A stretch of DNA of 64,000 nucleotides, taken from positions 6,551 through 70,550 of the forward strand of contig CAZCIU010000007.1 of the NCBI GenBank assembly GCA_964498765.1, given 5' to 3'. Below are positions 26,829 to 35,882 of this stretch, piece by piece. The notes beneath the pieces are model-generated. The model was not told where the DNA came from, did not search any database, and saw nothing but the letters and a program-made list of their open reading frames with translations. Within the stretch, counting starts at the first letter, position 1, and every line of letters begins with the position of its first letter. The position numbers were made by a program, and so were the translations under genes. The DNA is from UPXZ01 sp964498765. GTDB lineage: Bacteria; Bacteroidota; Bacteroidia; Bacteroidales; Paludibacteraceae.

Positions 26829-26884
26829 AAAACACATAAAAAAGCAACATTTTGGTGACAAAATGTTGCTTTTTTATGTGTTTT
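26829..26884 (-). terminator. Extended palindromic terminator after corA
   Basis: A perfect 26-bp inverted repeat with a 4-nt loop (GTGA) lies between the corA stop and the susC start; its core is AAAAAAGCAACATTTTG with complement. T runs occur on both strands, so it can terminate corA transcription and insulate the locus. The stem is about twice as long as other terminators in this window. Confidence 0.85.
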
Positions 26885-26957
26885 AAAGAATAAATTTACT
26901 TTCGCATAGTCTATAAGCCTCTACAAAAGAGAACTTAATTCACTAATTATTAATATC

Positions 26958-27905
26958 TTACAACCATTTATTTCGTTTGAAATACCATAAAACCGCTCCG
27001 GAAAACATTACCATCAACACAAGTGCAAATGGATAGCCGAATGGCCAGTTGAGTTCAGGCATAATTTTAAAGTTCATACCATAAATACTCGCAATCAGCG
27101 TAGGCGGCAGGAAAATAACGGAAACCACAGTAAAAATTTTGATAATTTTATTCTGTTGGATATTAACCATACCGAGGAAAGTATCTTGCAAATAGTCAAG
27201 GCGCTCAAATCCAAATCGTGTGTATTCAAAAAGCGAATTGATGTCCTTGATCATCATGGTAAGTCGTGGCAAGAGTTCTTTTGGGAATAAGCGGCTCTTG
27301 AGCATGTTGGAAATAATGCGCTGCTTGTCAATAATTGTCTGACGAAGCACCATCACTTTTTCCTGCAAGTCCTTGATACGGATTAGCACATCTTCGTCAG
27401 GATCGGCTACGGCATTCATCGATTTACTGAGATTGGTAATCATATCCGTGGTATCTTCTATCACGTCAGCATCGTACTCAATTCGGGTTTCCAGCAGAGC
27501 TACCAACACATGAAATCCGGTTGGAAATGCTTTTGTGTTAGCAAAAATTTTCTTTACAGTTTCGTTGAACGAACGCAAGTCAATATCACGTACAGACACC
27601 AAAATACCGTTTTTCAAAATAAATGAAACCGGCTCAAGCGTAAAATTCTCAAGCAAGAAATTAGAGTTTGCCACCAAGCTATCATCTGTTTCGATGTATC
27701 GGGAGCTGATCTCGATTTCTTCAATTTCTTCGTCTTCCTGGATGTAAATCTTTAAAAACTGCTCCAAGCGCGTTTCCACATCCAGAGCCACGTTGTTCAA
27801 GTCAATCCAGATGATATTTTTCAACTCAATTTTGGTTAAAATATCCAGACTTTTGGCAATTTTGATTTTATTATCTTCGTGGTAGAATAGTCTTAATTCT
27901 GACAT
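26958..27905 (-). CDS. corA: CorA-family magnesium/divalent cation channel
   Basis: The 315-residue protein has the large cytoplasmic funnel domain (about 1-250, mostly charged helices), and two C-terminal transmembrane helices (about 254-274 and 288-308) with the signature YGMN at 275-278 between them, which forms the selectivity loop. CorA pentamers import Mg2+ (also Co2+, Ni2+). The length is normal. It appears monocistronic, with a strong downstream terminator. An unusually good Shine-Dalgarno sequence precedes the start. Confidence 0.93.
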   Translation of the reverse strand: MSELRLFYHEDNKIKIAKSLDILTKIELKNIIWIDLNNVALDVETRLEQFLKIYIQEDEEIEEIEISSRYIETDDSLVANSNFLLENFTLEPVSFILKNGILVSVRDIDLRSFNETVKKIFANTKAFPTGFHVLVALLETRIEYDADVIEDTTDMITNLSKSMNAVADPDEDVLIRIKDLQEKVMVLRQTIIDKQRIISNMLKSRLFPKELLPRLTMMIKDINSLFEYTRFGFERLDYLQDTFLGMVNIQQNKIIKIFTVVSVIFLPPTLIASIYGMNFKIMPELNWPFGYPFALVLMVMFSGAVLWYFKRNKWL

Positions 27906-27910
27906 GATTT

Positions 27911-27920
27911 CCCTCCTTTC
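27911..27920 (-). promoter_or_regulatory. Strong Shine-Dalgarno of corA
   Basis: The minus strand reads GAAAGGAGGG, 5 nt before the ATG of corA. Bacteroidota genes rarely use such a sequence, and other starts in this window have A-rich leaders instead, so this site stands out and confirms the start codon. Confidence 0.7.
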
Positions 27921-27990
27921 TTTTCCTTTCGGAATTTTAGATTTTTAAAAAAGTTGTAAGAGAATAAGACCTTAAGCGAGAAAATGCTTA

Positions 27991-28773
27991 TTATTTTTTG
28001 TTCATCGCGTTTGCAATCATGTTGGTCAACAGTATAAAACTTTGCACGTCCAATTGTTCGGGTCGTTTATCAAAAATTTTATCAGCAAACATCGGATTTT
28101 CTTTTTCTACAAGCGGTTTCAATGAATTTCGCAAGGTCTTGCGTCTTTGGTTGAAGGCTGTTTTCACTACCGTTCGGAAGAGTTTTTCGTCGCAATCGAG
28201 TACTTTTACTTCGTTTCGGGTAAAGCGAATAACAGCCGATTTGACCTTGGGAGGAGGATCAAAGACATCTTCCGACACAGTAAACAGATATTCCACGTCG
28301 TAATATGCCTGCATGAACACGCTCAGAATTCCATACGCTTTTTTGCCCGGCTTGGACGCGATGCGCTCTGCCACTTCTTTTTGCAGCATGCCGGAAACGT
28401 AGGGGATTTTATCTTTATAATCCAGCACTTTGAAAAAAATCTGACTGGAAATATTGTATGGATAATTCCCGATAATACAAAATTTCTCATTGTAGAGTGT
28501 ATCTAAATCCATTTTCAGAAAATCTCCCTCAATCACTTCGAGCGTAGGGAAATGCTCGTGCAGATAAACCACACTTTCGGTGTCAATCTCCACAACTTTC
28601 AGATTTACTAATGGATTTTCGAGAAGAAATTGGGTAAGAACGCCCATTCCGGGTCCGATTTCAAGCACAGGCATAGCCGTGCTAAGAGGCAAGCTCTCCG
28701 CAATACGACGAGCTATTTCCTTGTCTTTCAGGAAATGCTGTCCCAAGTATTTTTTGGCGCGTACTTGTGTCAT
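27991..28773 (-). CDS. rsmA: 16S rRNA dimethyladenosine transferase (KsgA/RsmA)
   Basis: The start at 28773 gives MTQVRAKKYLGQHFL, the conserved N-terminus of the family (260 residues); a frame extension of 35 codons upstream is rejected. The SAM-binding motif is VLEIGPGMGVLTQ (36-48) and the target-adenine motif NYPY is at 103-106. A C-terminal PPPKVKSAVIR and FNQRRKTLRNSL complete the KsgA signature. The enzyme dimethylates two adjacent adenines near the 3' end of 16S rRNA during small-subunit maturation. It lies 85 bp downstream of corA in the same direction and is divergent from the GtrA gene. Confidence 0.97.
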   Translation of the reverse strand: MTQVRAKKYLGQHFLKDKEIARRIAESLPLSTAMPVLEIGPGMGVLTQFLLENPLVNLKVVEIDTESVVYLHEHFPTLEVIEGDFLKMDLDTLYNEKFCIIGNYPYNISSQIFFKVLDYKDKIPYVSGMLQKEVAERIASKPGKKAYGILSVFMQAYYDVEYLFTVSEDVFDPPPKVKSAVIRFTRNEVKVLDCDEKLFRTVVKTAFNQRRKTLRNSLKPLVEKENPMFADKIFDKRPEQLDVQSFILLTNMIANAMNKK

Positions 28774-28918
28774 ATTGGTGATAATCGTCGGGCATTTTAT
28801 ATAGAAATAGGAATTAATTTCGTGTAAAAAGTCAATTTTTCTAGTAAGAAAAGTGGCTTTTGATTTCTTTGAAAACAATAATTAAGAATGCTTTTAATAC
28901 ATTTATTCTAGTTTTTTG

Positions 28919-28926
28919 TATCTTTG
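28919..28926 (+). promoter_or_regulatory. -7 element for the GtrA/UPF0104 pair
   Basis: TATCTTTG matches TAnnTTTG exactly and sits 81 bp before the ATG at 29008. No convincing -33 TTTG is seen at the normal distance. Confidence 0.45.
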
Positions 28927-29007
28927 CATCCATTATCAAAGCTTCGGCAAAAGTAGGTAAAAATATTTAATTATCCTAAAAAACTGCAGGAATTTGCAGG
29001 ATTTCAC

Positions 29008-29517
29008 ATGCGAAAAATATTCATCCTAACCGGAAAATTCATCAGCAACATCATAGATTTTTTCTATCCGCCATTCCGCAGATATTTCAGTCTGCAGTTT
29101 TTTCGCTATGGAGTTTCGGGTGCCGGAAATATGGCTTTCGACTGGGTGCTTTACTTTATTATTTACAATTTTATCATCCAAAAGCAGTTGGTTAATCTTG
29201 GAATTGTGACATTAAGTCCGCACATTGCCACGCTTTTTATCACTTTCCCGATAACGCTTTTCACAGGATTTTTACTACAAAAATATGTCACTTTCACCGC
29301 TTCCGAAATGCGCGGAAAAGACCAGCTCGTGCGCTATTCGGCGGTAGTTGCCGCTAATCTGCTGATAAATTATTTCGGGCTGAAACTGCTCGTAGATGTG
29401 CTGCAGATTTATCCTACGCCGTCCAAAATGATTGTCACAGTTTTCACAACGATGTTCAGTTATTTTTCTCAAAAGAAATTTACATTCCGAATAAAAAATG
29501 TTCCGGAAAAAGAATAA
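29008..29517 (+). CDS. GtrA-family membrane protein
   Basis: A 169-residue protein with four predicted transmembrane helices (about 35-55, 68-92, 103-125, 135-155) and the family pattern LQFFRYGVSGAGNMAFDWVL near the N-terminus and FSYFSQKKFTF near the C-terminus. GtrA-like proteins are thought to flip polyprenyl-phosphate-linked sugars or otherwise help cell-surface polysaccharide synthesis. Its end overlaps the next gene by 20 bp, so the two are translationally coupled. Confidence 0.88.
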   Translation: MRKIFILTGKFISNIIDFFYPPFRRYFSLQFFRYGVSGAGNMAFDWVLYFIIYNFIIQKQLVNLGIVTLSPHIATLFITFPITLFTGFLLQKYVTFTASEMRGKDQLVRYSAVVAANLLINYFGLKLLVDVLQIYPTPSKMIVTVFTTMFSYFSQKKFTFRIKNVPEKE

Positions 29518-30451
29518 GATATTCACGCTTGTAAAATGGCTGGTGATGCTTGCGGCATACGGCTTTTTGATTTACAAATTGGCACATATCGATTATTGGA
29601 ATGAGCTGAGAAGCACTTTTTCTGAACTAAATTTTAAGCGGATTTCGTACTTGATATTTGTTTTACTGCTGATGCCTTTGAACTGGGCGCTGGAAACAAA
29701 AAAATGGCAGCAACTTTGTAAAAATTCAGTTGATTTGTCTTTTTCGCAAGCTTTGAAAGCCGTTTTAGCTGGATTAAATACCGGCTATATTTCACCTAAC
29801 CGAATTGGCGACTTTGCCGGGCGTATTTTATTTCTTCCGCCCAATCAGCGAGTTACAGGCGTATTTCTAAGTCTTTTAAATAGTATTTCTCAAAACATCA
29901 TCCTGACCGTTCTCGGAATTTTTGCTGCTCTGTTTTATTTTTCCGAACATCATATTTTCGGCAGTCTCAACTCATATTTGGCAGCAGTTGGCGTAGGTGT
30001 TTTGGTAATAATTGCTCTTTATTTTACTTTTCCACGAATTTCCGGAAAACTAAAAAAAGAAAATTGGTCGGATAAAACTAAATCACTTATTCAAAGTTTT
30101 TCGGCTTTCAGCACCAATGCACTTTTCTCCATTCTTGCCATTTCGTTGCTTAGATATTTCGTTTTTTGCTTTCAATTTTACTTGATGCTTCATTTTTTCA
30201 GCATCGAAATAAGTTTATTGCAAGCCATCATAGCTATCCCAACAATGTATTTGCTCGTGACATTTACGCCTTCGTTTGCTGCAGCAGAACCTGCAATACG
30301 AGGTTCTATAGCTGCGCTAATTCTGAGTGTTTATTCAGGAAATGAGATTGGAATTATTCTGACAGGAATTTTGATTTGGATTATCAACTTTGTAATTCCG
30401 ATGCTGGCAGGAAGTATCGTTGTGGGAAAAGCAAAATCTACAGAGATCTAA
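29498..30451 (+). CDS. LPG-synthase-transmembrane-domain (UPF0104) protein
   Basis: The 317-residue protein has about eight transmembrane helices and the PF03706 pattern ALKAVLAGLNTGYISPNRIG followed by GRILFLPP. This is the flippase-like domain of lysylphosphatidylglycerol synthases and of dolichol-type integral membrane proteins, without the C-terminal aminoacyl-transfer domain. The overlap with the GtrA gene suggests a joint role in lipid-linked sugar or phospholipid handling at the inner membrane. A terminator follows 20 bp after the stop. Confidence 0.8.
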   Translation: MFRKKNKIFTLVKWLVMLAAYGFLIYKLAHIDYWNELRSTFSELNFKRISYLIFVLLLMPLNWALETKKWQQLCKNSVDLSFSQALKAVLAGLNTGYISPNRIGDFAGRILFLPPNQRVTGVFLSLLNSISQNIILTVLGIFAALFYFSEHHIFGSLNSYLAAVGVGVLVIIALYFTFPRISGKLKKENWSDKTKSLIQSFSAFSTNALFSILAISLLRYFVFCFQFYLMLHFFSIEISLLQAIIAIPTMYLLVTFTPSFAAAEPAIRGSIAALILSVYSGNEIGIILTGILIWIINFVIPMLAGSIVVGKAKSTEI

Positions 30452-30471
30452 AATTCAATTCTTTAAAACGA

Positions 30472-30493
30472 AAAACGCGGCAAGCCGCGTTTT
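30472..30493. terminator. Bidirectional terminator
   Basis: The inverted repeat AAAACGCGGC with its complement and an AA loop has T runs on both strands and lies between convergent genes. Confidence 0.88.
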
Positions 30494-30500
30494 CATTTTA

Positions 30501-31328
30501 TTATTTTTTCTCAAACGTGAGGTCAATCCGTCCGAGATTTAATCCGCTTTTTCCCATTTGAGCAATTATTACGTCTTTTCCGAGCGTGTTTTTCACCCTT
30601 TCATTGGTGATTATTTTGTGCGAATGACCGCCGATGATTACGTCGATTTTAGAGGATTTAGCCGCTAAATCATAATCTGTAGGTGCTGCATCTAAACTAC
30701 TCACGCCTAAGTGCGACAAGCAAACGACCACATCGCATTTCAGCGTATCTTTCAAATAAGCCGAAGTTTCCAATGCGGTTTCCATTGGGTCTTTCAGAAT
30801 AACTCCTTCAAAATTTTTCTGAAAAGCCAAGCCTCGCAAATTCACTCCAAGCCCGAAAACTCCGATTTTCATTCCGCCACGTTTGATGATTTTGTAAGGT
30901 TTTACAAATTCTTTCAAGGGCGTATTTACCACATCGTAATTGACATTTACAATCGGCAAATTGACATTTTTCAGTGCTTTCGCCAAGCTATCCATTCCAT
31001 TATCAAACTCATGATTTCCTAACGTGACCGCATCGTAGCCCATCATTTTCAGCGCATTCACCTCTACTCTACCACTGAAAAAATTGAAATACGGCGTACC
31101 TTGCCAAAAATCCCCGGCGTCAAACAACAAAACATTTTTTTCCTCCGCGCGAATTTTATTTATGACACCTAATCGGCGGGCATATCCGCCCAAATCGCTT
31201 CCGGCAAGCGGCTCAACCTGACTGTGTGTATCATTTGTGTGAAGAATAACGAGTTTAGTGGTTTTTCCGGCGTGCAAACTCACCGAAAACACAAGAAAAA
31301 ATATTAAAATAAATCTAGCTTGTTTCAT
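30501..31328 (-). CDS. UshA-like metallophosphoesterase, N-terminal domain only
   Basis: A 275-residue exported protein (signal about 1-20) with all calcineurin-type metal motifs of the 5'-nucleotidase family: HTNDTH at 30-35, FDAGDFWQG, TLGNHEFDNG and IIGGHSHK. Full-length UshA proteins carry a second, C-terminal nucleotide-binding domain (5_nucleotid_C). It is absent here, as in Bacteroidota where the two domains are often encoded by separate adjacent genes. No partner gene lies next to it in this window. It probably hydrolyses a phosphoester in the periplasm; substrate is not determinable. It ends 8 bp before a shared terminator. Confidence 0.85.
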   Translation of the reverse strand: MKQARFILIFFLVFSVSLHAGKTTKLVILHTNDTHSQVEPLAGSDLGGYARRLGVINKIRAEEKNVLLFDAGDFWQGTPYFNFFSGRVEVNALKMMGYDAVTLGNHEFDNGMDSLAKALKNVNLPIVNVNYDVVNTPLKEFVKPYKIIKRGGMKIGVFGLGVNLRGLAFQKNFEGVILKDPMETALETSAYLKDTLKCDVVVCLSHLGVSSLDAAPTDYDLAAKSSKIDVIIGGHSHKIITNERVKNTLGKDVIIAQMGKSGLNLGRIDLTFEKK

Positions 31329-31435
31329 TTTGAATTGAATTTTATCTGATTTCTCCGAGCAAATATACGAAAATAAATTATTGAAATTGTACCTGCTTTT
31401 CTAAAACAACAAAAAATAAAGCAATGTTTTGAGAG

Positions 31436-33163
31436 CTAATGTTTTTTCAGCGAGAATACAAAAGTCAGCCCGCCACCCGGAGTTTTTTTAGCCGTGATGG
31501 AGCCTTTGTGATAAAGTACCGCGTTTTTCACAATGGCAAGTCCAAGTCCCGTTCCGCCCATTTTGCGGCTACGACCTTTGTCCACTCGATAAAATCGCTC
31601 GAAAAGTCGATTGAGATGCTCCTCGTTTACGCCATTTCCATTGTCTGAAAATGTGAAATAATAAAAACGCTCGTCCTCGCGGTAGCAGTTTATTTCGATT
31701 TTAATGTTTTCTCCGGCGTAATCCAGCGCATTGTCCATCAGGTTTCGCATGATAGAATAAAGCAGCGACTGATTTCCAAGCAAAAACATCTTTTCAGTGA
31801 TATTATGCTCTACTTTGAAATTCTTTTTCTCAATTTCAAGGCGTAAATCTTTCAGCACTTCCTGCAAAATGGAATGCAAGTTACATTCCTGCTTTTCGTA
31901 GATTTTTTTCTTTTCATCCAGTTTGGTGAGCGTAGAAATATCCTGCAGCAAGGCCGTGAGACGCTGTGATTGCTGATAAGAACGTTCGATAAAGAATTTC
32001 TGCCGCTCAGGCTCCAGATTTGGATTTTCGAGAATGCTTTCCATATAACCCATAATAGTGCTAACAGGCGTTCTGAGTTCGTGTGAAATATTTTGTGTCA
32101 ACTGGCGTTTCAGTTCGTTTTCATGTTCTTGCGAAGTCGTATCTGTTATCACAATTTCAAACGTTTCATCCTGAAAAACAATGCATTGAACAAAGAAATA
32201 GCGTCCATCTTTCTCAATTGTCATTCGCTTACGGCGCATGGATTTATTGGACAGATTTTCATCAATAAAAGCATTGATTTCAGCAAATTCGGGTAGATTG
32301 AAAATTTCGTTCGAAGTTGCTTCGTTTTTGTCCGAAAGGAAACTTGTGTGCTGAATAAATGTGGGATTGGTGAGGATTTCTTTTTTCTCCGGTGAGAAAA
32401 TTCCAAGTCCTTCCTGCGAAATATACAAGTGATTTATCAGTTTTTCGCGTTCGTTAATTACTTCGTCTTTCGTGCGTGCAAGCTGGCGATACAGCATCAC
32501 CATATTGCTGCTGATTTCTCCCAATTCATCGTTTGGAAACACCACATCCACCTGCAATTCTTCACCGTTTTTTGCTTTTTCGGTAAAAATACGCATTCGG
32601 TCAATTGATTTCGTAAAATTCTTAGTTACCAGATAGATAGCTCCAACAGCAAGCAGTAAAATCACAAACATAAAATACACGAAAAACATATTCGTTTTCA
32701 TTAGTGATTTCAGTTCTACACCATAAGGCAGTGCACTTCTGACATAATAATGCGAGAATTTTCCGGCGTAATAGTAGTACTCTATTCCGGTGGTTTCCGA
32801 GCGACGAAGTGCCTTCCCTTTTCCCAATTGCTCTGCCATCAAAAATTCCGGGCGGGTTTTGTGATTTTCGAGCAGCGCAGCCTCCTTCACCGAAGTATCG
32901 TAAAGCACATTTCCAAGCGTATCTATCACGGTTATACGTAGCGCACTGTCCGGAAACAGACGCACAATATCGTAAAGTTCATCCCAGTTGTAATTTCGCT
33001 CTTCCAGATAATTATTCACAATGTTGTTGTAATTAAACAAAACATCGTCTAATTGCTCGGCACGTGAATTCTTTTCGCGCTGAAACTGCACGAACGTAAT
33101 GGTGGCAAACAGGACAACCAGCATCCCGAAAAAGTATAGAAAAAGTTTATGATATGCGCGCAT
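31436..33163 (-). CDS. PhoR-like sensor histidine kinase
   Basis: A 575-residue membrane kinase. Transmembrane helices at about 8-26 and 158-180 enclose a periplasmic sensor of about 130 residues. A HAMP-like linker (about 180-235), a PAS-like segment and a HisKA domain with NISHELRTPVSTIMGYME (phosphorylated His) follow, then HATPase_c with N box NLMDNALDYA, G1 box FSDNGNG, F box FERFYRVD and G2 box GTGLGLAIV. It phosphorylates the response regulator encoded just upstream on the same strand. Signal unknown. Confidence 0.93.
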   Translation of the reverse strand: MRAYHKLFLYFFGMLVVLFATITFVQFQREKNSRAEQLDDVLFNYNNIVNNYLEERNYNWDELYDIVRLFPDSALRITVIDTLGNVLYDTSVKEAALLENHKTRPEFLMAEQLGKGKALRRSETTGIEYYYYAGKFSHYYVRSALPYGVELKSLMKTNMFFVYFMFVILLLAVGAIYLVTKNFTKSIDRMRIFTEKAKNGEELQVDVVFPNDELGEISSNMVMLYRQLARTKDEVINEREKLINHLYISQEGLGIFSPEKKEILTNPTFIQHTSFLSDKNEATSNEIFNLPEFAEINAFIDENLSNKSMRRKRMTIEKDGRYFFVQCIVFQDETFEIVITDTTSQEHENELKRQLTQNISHELRTPVSTIMGYMESILENPNLEPERQKFFIERSYQQSQRLTALLQDISTLTKLDEKKKIYEKQECNLHSILQEVLKDLRLEIEKKNFKVEHNITEKMFLLGNQSLLYSIMRNLMDNALDYAGENIKIEINCYREDERFYYFTFSDNGNGVNEEHLNRLFERFYRVDKGRSRKMGGTGLGLAIVKNAVLYHKGSITAKKTPGGGLTFVFSLKKH

Positions 33164-33224
33164 GGATAATTAAAATTGAGCTGATTTCTGAAAAATTGCA
33201 TGCAAAAAAGTTTGACATACAATT

Positions 33225-33260
33225 GAAGCACGAAATTCGCATTTTCTGACTTCGTGCTTC
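33225..33260 (-). promoter_or_regulatory. Hairpin between response regulator and kinase genes
   Basis: A 10-bp perfect inverted repeat (GAAGCACGAA and complement) with a 16-nt loop sits in the 118-bp gap between the two genes. There is no long T run, so it looks more like an mRNA-processing or attenuation hairpin than a full terminator. Confidence 0.5.
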
Positions 33261-33281
33261 TTGATATTTTTGGCTTAAAGC

Positions 33282-33968
33282 CTATCCTTCAAAGCAATAT
33301 CCGTAGCCCAATCGGGTTACAATTTGCTTTCCGTAAACACCAATTTTCTTACGTAATCTGGTGATATTCACATCAATAGTTCTATCAAGCACCACAACTT
33401 CATCCGACCAAACTCGTGATAAAATTTCTTCGCGAGTAAACACACGATTTTTATTTTCAAGGAAAAGTTTCAGAATTTCAAATTCTTTTTTGGTAAACGA
33501 AACTTCCTCGCCGTCCAAGGTTACTTTCTTGTTATTCAGGCTCATAACCAAGTTTTCGTGGCTCAGTTCGCGCATATCGGCTTGTTCGCTGTTGGTTTCT
33601 ACTCGGCGCAAAACTGCTTTTACGCGAGCCAGCACTTCACGAATGGAAAATGGTTTGGAAATATAGTCGTCGGCACCCACGTTAAAGCCTGTCAAACGGT
33701 CATTTTCGGTATCTTTCGCGGTTAGGAAAATAATTGGAATACTGGCAGTTTTCGGGTTTTCGTTCAGAATTCTTGCCATTTTAAATCCGGATATTTCACC
33801 CATCATCACGTCCAAAAGCAAGAGATTGTACACCGTAATGTCTTTTTTCAGTGCTTCTTCAGCTGAGTAAGCCACATCAACGCTGTAGCCTTCTACTTCA
33901 AGATTAAATTGCAGGATTTCGCAAAGATCTTCCTCATCGTCAACGACTAAAATTTTGTACTGATTCAT
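33282..33968 (-). CDS. OmpR/PhoB-family response regulator
   Basis: The 228-residue protein has a receiver domain (1-120) with acidic DDEED at 10-14, the phospho-acceptor Asp53 in LLLLDVMMG and the Lys in YISKPFS, then a winged-helix Trans_reg_C domain (about 135-226, VFTREEILSRVW and DVNITRLRKKIG). Gene order and orientation pair it with the adjacent kinase. Target genes cannot be told from the window. Confidence 0.95.
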   Translation of the reverse strand: MNQYKILVVDDEEDLCEILQFNLEVEGYSVDVAYSAEEALKKDITVYNLLLLDVMMGEISGFKMARILNENPKTASIPIIFLTAKDTENDRLTGFNVGADDYISKPFSIREVLARVKAVLRRVETNSEQADMRELSHENLVMSLNNKKVTLDGEEVSFTKKEFEILKLFLENKNRVFTREEILSRVWSDEVVVLDRTIDVNITRLRKKIGVYGKQIVTRLGYGYCFEG

Positions 33969-34157
33969 TAAACTTATTTTTAGTTAGTTAATTCTTTCTT
34001 GGAAAATTCAATTGTATATTCATTGAAATTTCACTGCAAATTAACTCTTTTGATGTTTCGATGACGTGTAATATGTGTTACAAAATTATGACAAATTTCC
34101 GAATATATTCCAATTTGGCTCAAAACTTATTGGAAATGATTGATTTAAAATAAAAAA

Positions 34158-34182
34158 ACCGACATTACTTTGTCGGTCTTTT
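34158..34182 (-). terminator. Terminator after the acyl-CoA ligase gene
   Basis: ACCGACA and TGTCGGT pair across a 6-nt loop, with A-runs upstream and TTTT downstream, 4 bp beyond the acyl-CoA ligase stop. Confidence 0.75.
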
Positions 34183-34185
34183 GTG

Positions 34186-35835
34186 TTATAAAATTTCGAT
34201 GCCTTGCGCTTCGCAAAGTTCCATCGCCATTTCCCGTAATCGGAATTTTTGAATTTTTCCGCTTCCGGTCATTGGAAATTCTTCAACAAAAAACACATAA
34301 CGAGGAATTTTATATTTTGCAATGTGATTTTTGCAGAAATCACGCACATCTTCGCATGTTAGTTCGCAGCCTTCTTTGAGAATAATAAATGCGCCTACAT
34401 CTTCGCCGTACCGATTGGAAGTTACGCCTACAACTTGTACATCCTTGATTTCAGGCATTTTATAAAGATAATCTTCTACTTCTTTCGGCGAAATATTTTC
34501 ACCACCACGAATAATCATATCCTTAATTCTTCCCGTAATCCGGTAATTTCCGTTCTCATCTTTCACACCCAAATCGCCCGAATGCATAAATCCATTGGCA
34601 TCAATTACCTGAGCGGTGGCTTCCGGATTTTTGTAGTAACCTTTCATTACCAAATAGCCGCGACAACAAATTTCGCCTTCCACACCTACCGGACATTCTT
34701 CGCCGGTTTCGGGATTTATCACCTTCACTTCCGTAAATTCAAATTCTCGTCCTACCGTGCTGCAGCGCACTTCAAAAGAATCGTCTACGCGCGTCTGCGT
34801 CATTCCTGGCGAAGTTTCAGTCATTCCGTACACGCTCGTCACGTCCATAAACATTTTTTCGTTTACCTGCTTCATCAGCTCAACCGGACACAGCGAGCCG
34901 GCCATAATTCCGGTTCGTAACGAACTCATATCGAACATATCAAACATCGGGTGATTCAGTTCGGCAATAAACATAGTTGGTACGCCGTGAAGCACCGTAC
35001 AACGCTCTTTGTGAATGGAAGCCAGCGTGATAAGCGGATCAAATTTCTCTACCATCACCTGCGTACTTCCGTGCGTGAGGCAGCACATTGTTGCCAGCAC
35101 TACACCAAAACAATGGAACAAAGGCACACAAATACAGCATTTATCCTCTTCGGTAAAATTCATGTGAACGCCCGTCAGATAGCCGTTATTCACAATATTG
35201 TGATGCGTAAGCATCACGCCTTTTGGAAATCCGGTCGTTCCGGACGTGTACTGCATATTTACCACATCCTGGCAATGCGAAAGTTTTCGGTAATGCAGCA
35301 AATCATCGTCGTCCACATTGTCGCCAAGCAGCAAAATTTCCGCCGTGTTGTACATTCCGCGGTATTTTTCCTGACCAATGTAAACCACGTTTTTTAGTTC
35401 GGGAAATCGCTCGCTTTTGAAAGTTCCGCGCTGAGTAGTTCGCAATTCGGGGACTGAATCATAAATAATATCGGTATAATTATTTCCCGGCGCACCATCG
35501 GTCATGCAAAGCGTGTGCATATCCGAATTTTCCAGGATAAAGGCCAATTCTTCTGAGCGATAATTGGTATTTACCGTCACAGCAACGGCACCAATTTTGG
35601 CAGTTGCGTATAAAAATGTAAGCCAATCAGGAACATTTTGCGCCCAAATCCCAACATTCGTTCCACGCTTCACGCCAATGGCTATCAAGCCTTTAGCCAT
35701 ATTATCCACGCGTTTATTGAAGCCTGACCAACTAAATCTCAAATCCCGATCTGAATAAACAATGTATTCTTTGTCCGGCGTTTTTTCAGCCCAATGTTCC
35801 AACCAGTCGCTGATAGTTAAATCTGAAAGTTGCAT
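34186..35835 (-). CDS. Acyl-CoA synthetase (AMP-binding ligase)
   Basis: A 549-residue cytoplasmic enzyme of the ANL superfamily. The P-loop-like A3 motif is YTSGTTGFPKGVMLTHHN, A5 is YGMTETSP, A7 includes HSGDLGVKDENG, A8 is RIKDMIIRGGENISPKE, and the catalytic Lys near the end lies in MTGSGKIQKFRLRE. It activates a carboxylic acid, probably a medium or long fatty acid, to acyl-adenylate and then acyl-CoA. The XRE-cupin regulator gene lies 47 bp upstream in the same orientation, a combination common in Bacteroidota, so the regulator probably controls this ligase. Confidence 0.92.
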   Translation of the reverse strand: MQLSDLTISDWLEHWAEKTPDKEYIVYSDRDLRFSWSGFNKRVDNMAKGLIAIGVKRGTNVGIWAQNVPDWLTFLYATAKIGAVAVTVNTNYRSEELAFILENSDMHTLCMTDGAPGNNYTDIIYDSVPELRTTQRGTFKSERFPELKNVVYIGQEKYRGMYNTAEILLLGDNVDDDDLLHYRKLSHCQDVVNMQYTSGTTGFPKGVMLTHHNIVNNGYLTGVHMNFTEEDKCCICVPLFHCFGVVLATMCCLTHGSTQVMVEKFDPLITLASIHKERCTVLHGVPTMFIAELNHPMFDMFDMSSLRTGIMAGSLCPVELMKQVNEKMFMDVTSVYGMTETSPGMTQTRVDDSFEVRCSTVGREFEFTEVKVINPETGEECPVGVEGEICCRGYLVMKGYYKNPEATAQVIDANGFMHSGDLGVKDENGNYRITGRIKDMIIRGGENISPKEVEDYLYKMPEIKDVQVVGVTSNRYGEDVGAFIILKEGCELTCEDVRDFCKNHIAKYKIPRYVFFVEEFPMTGSGKIQKFRLREMAMELCEAQGIEIL

Positions 35836-35882
35836 TGTATCTTAAATTTGAAGCAGAACGCTTCGTTTTTAATTCGAATTTG

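Noticed and set aside
28774..28878. N-terminal extension of rsmA
   Set aside because: The conserved family start MTQVRAKKYLGQHF begins at 28773; the upstream part is AT-rich leader.
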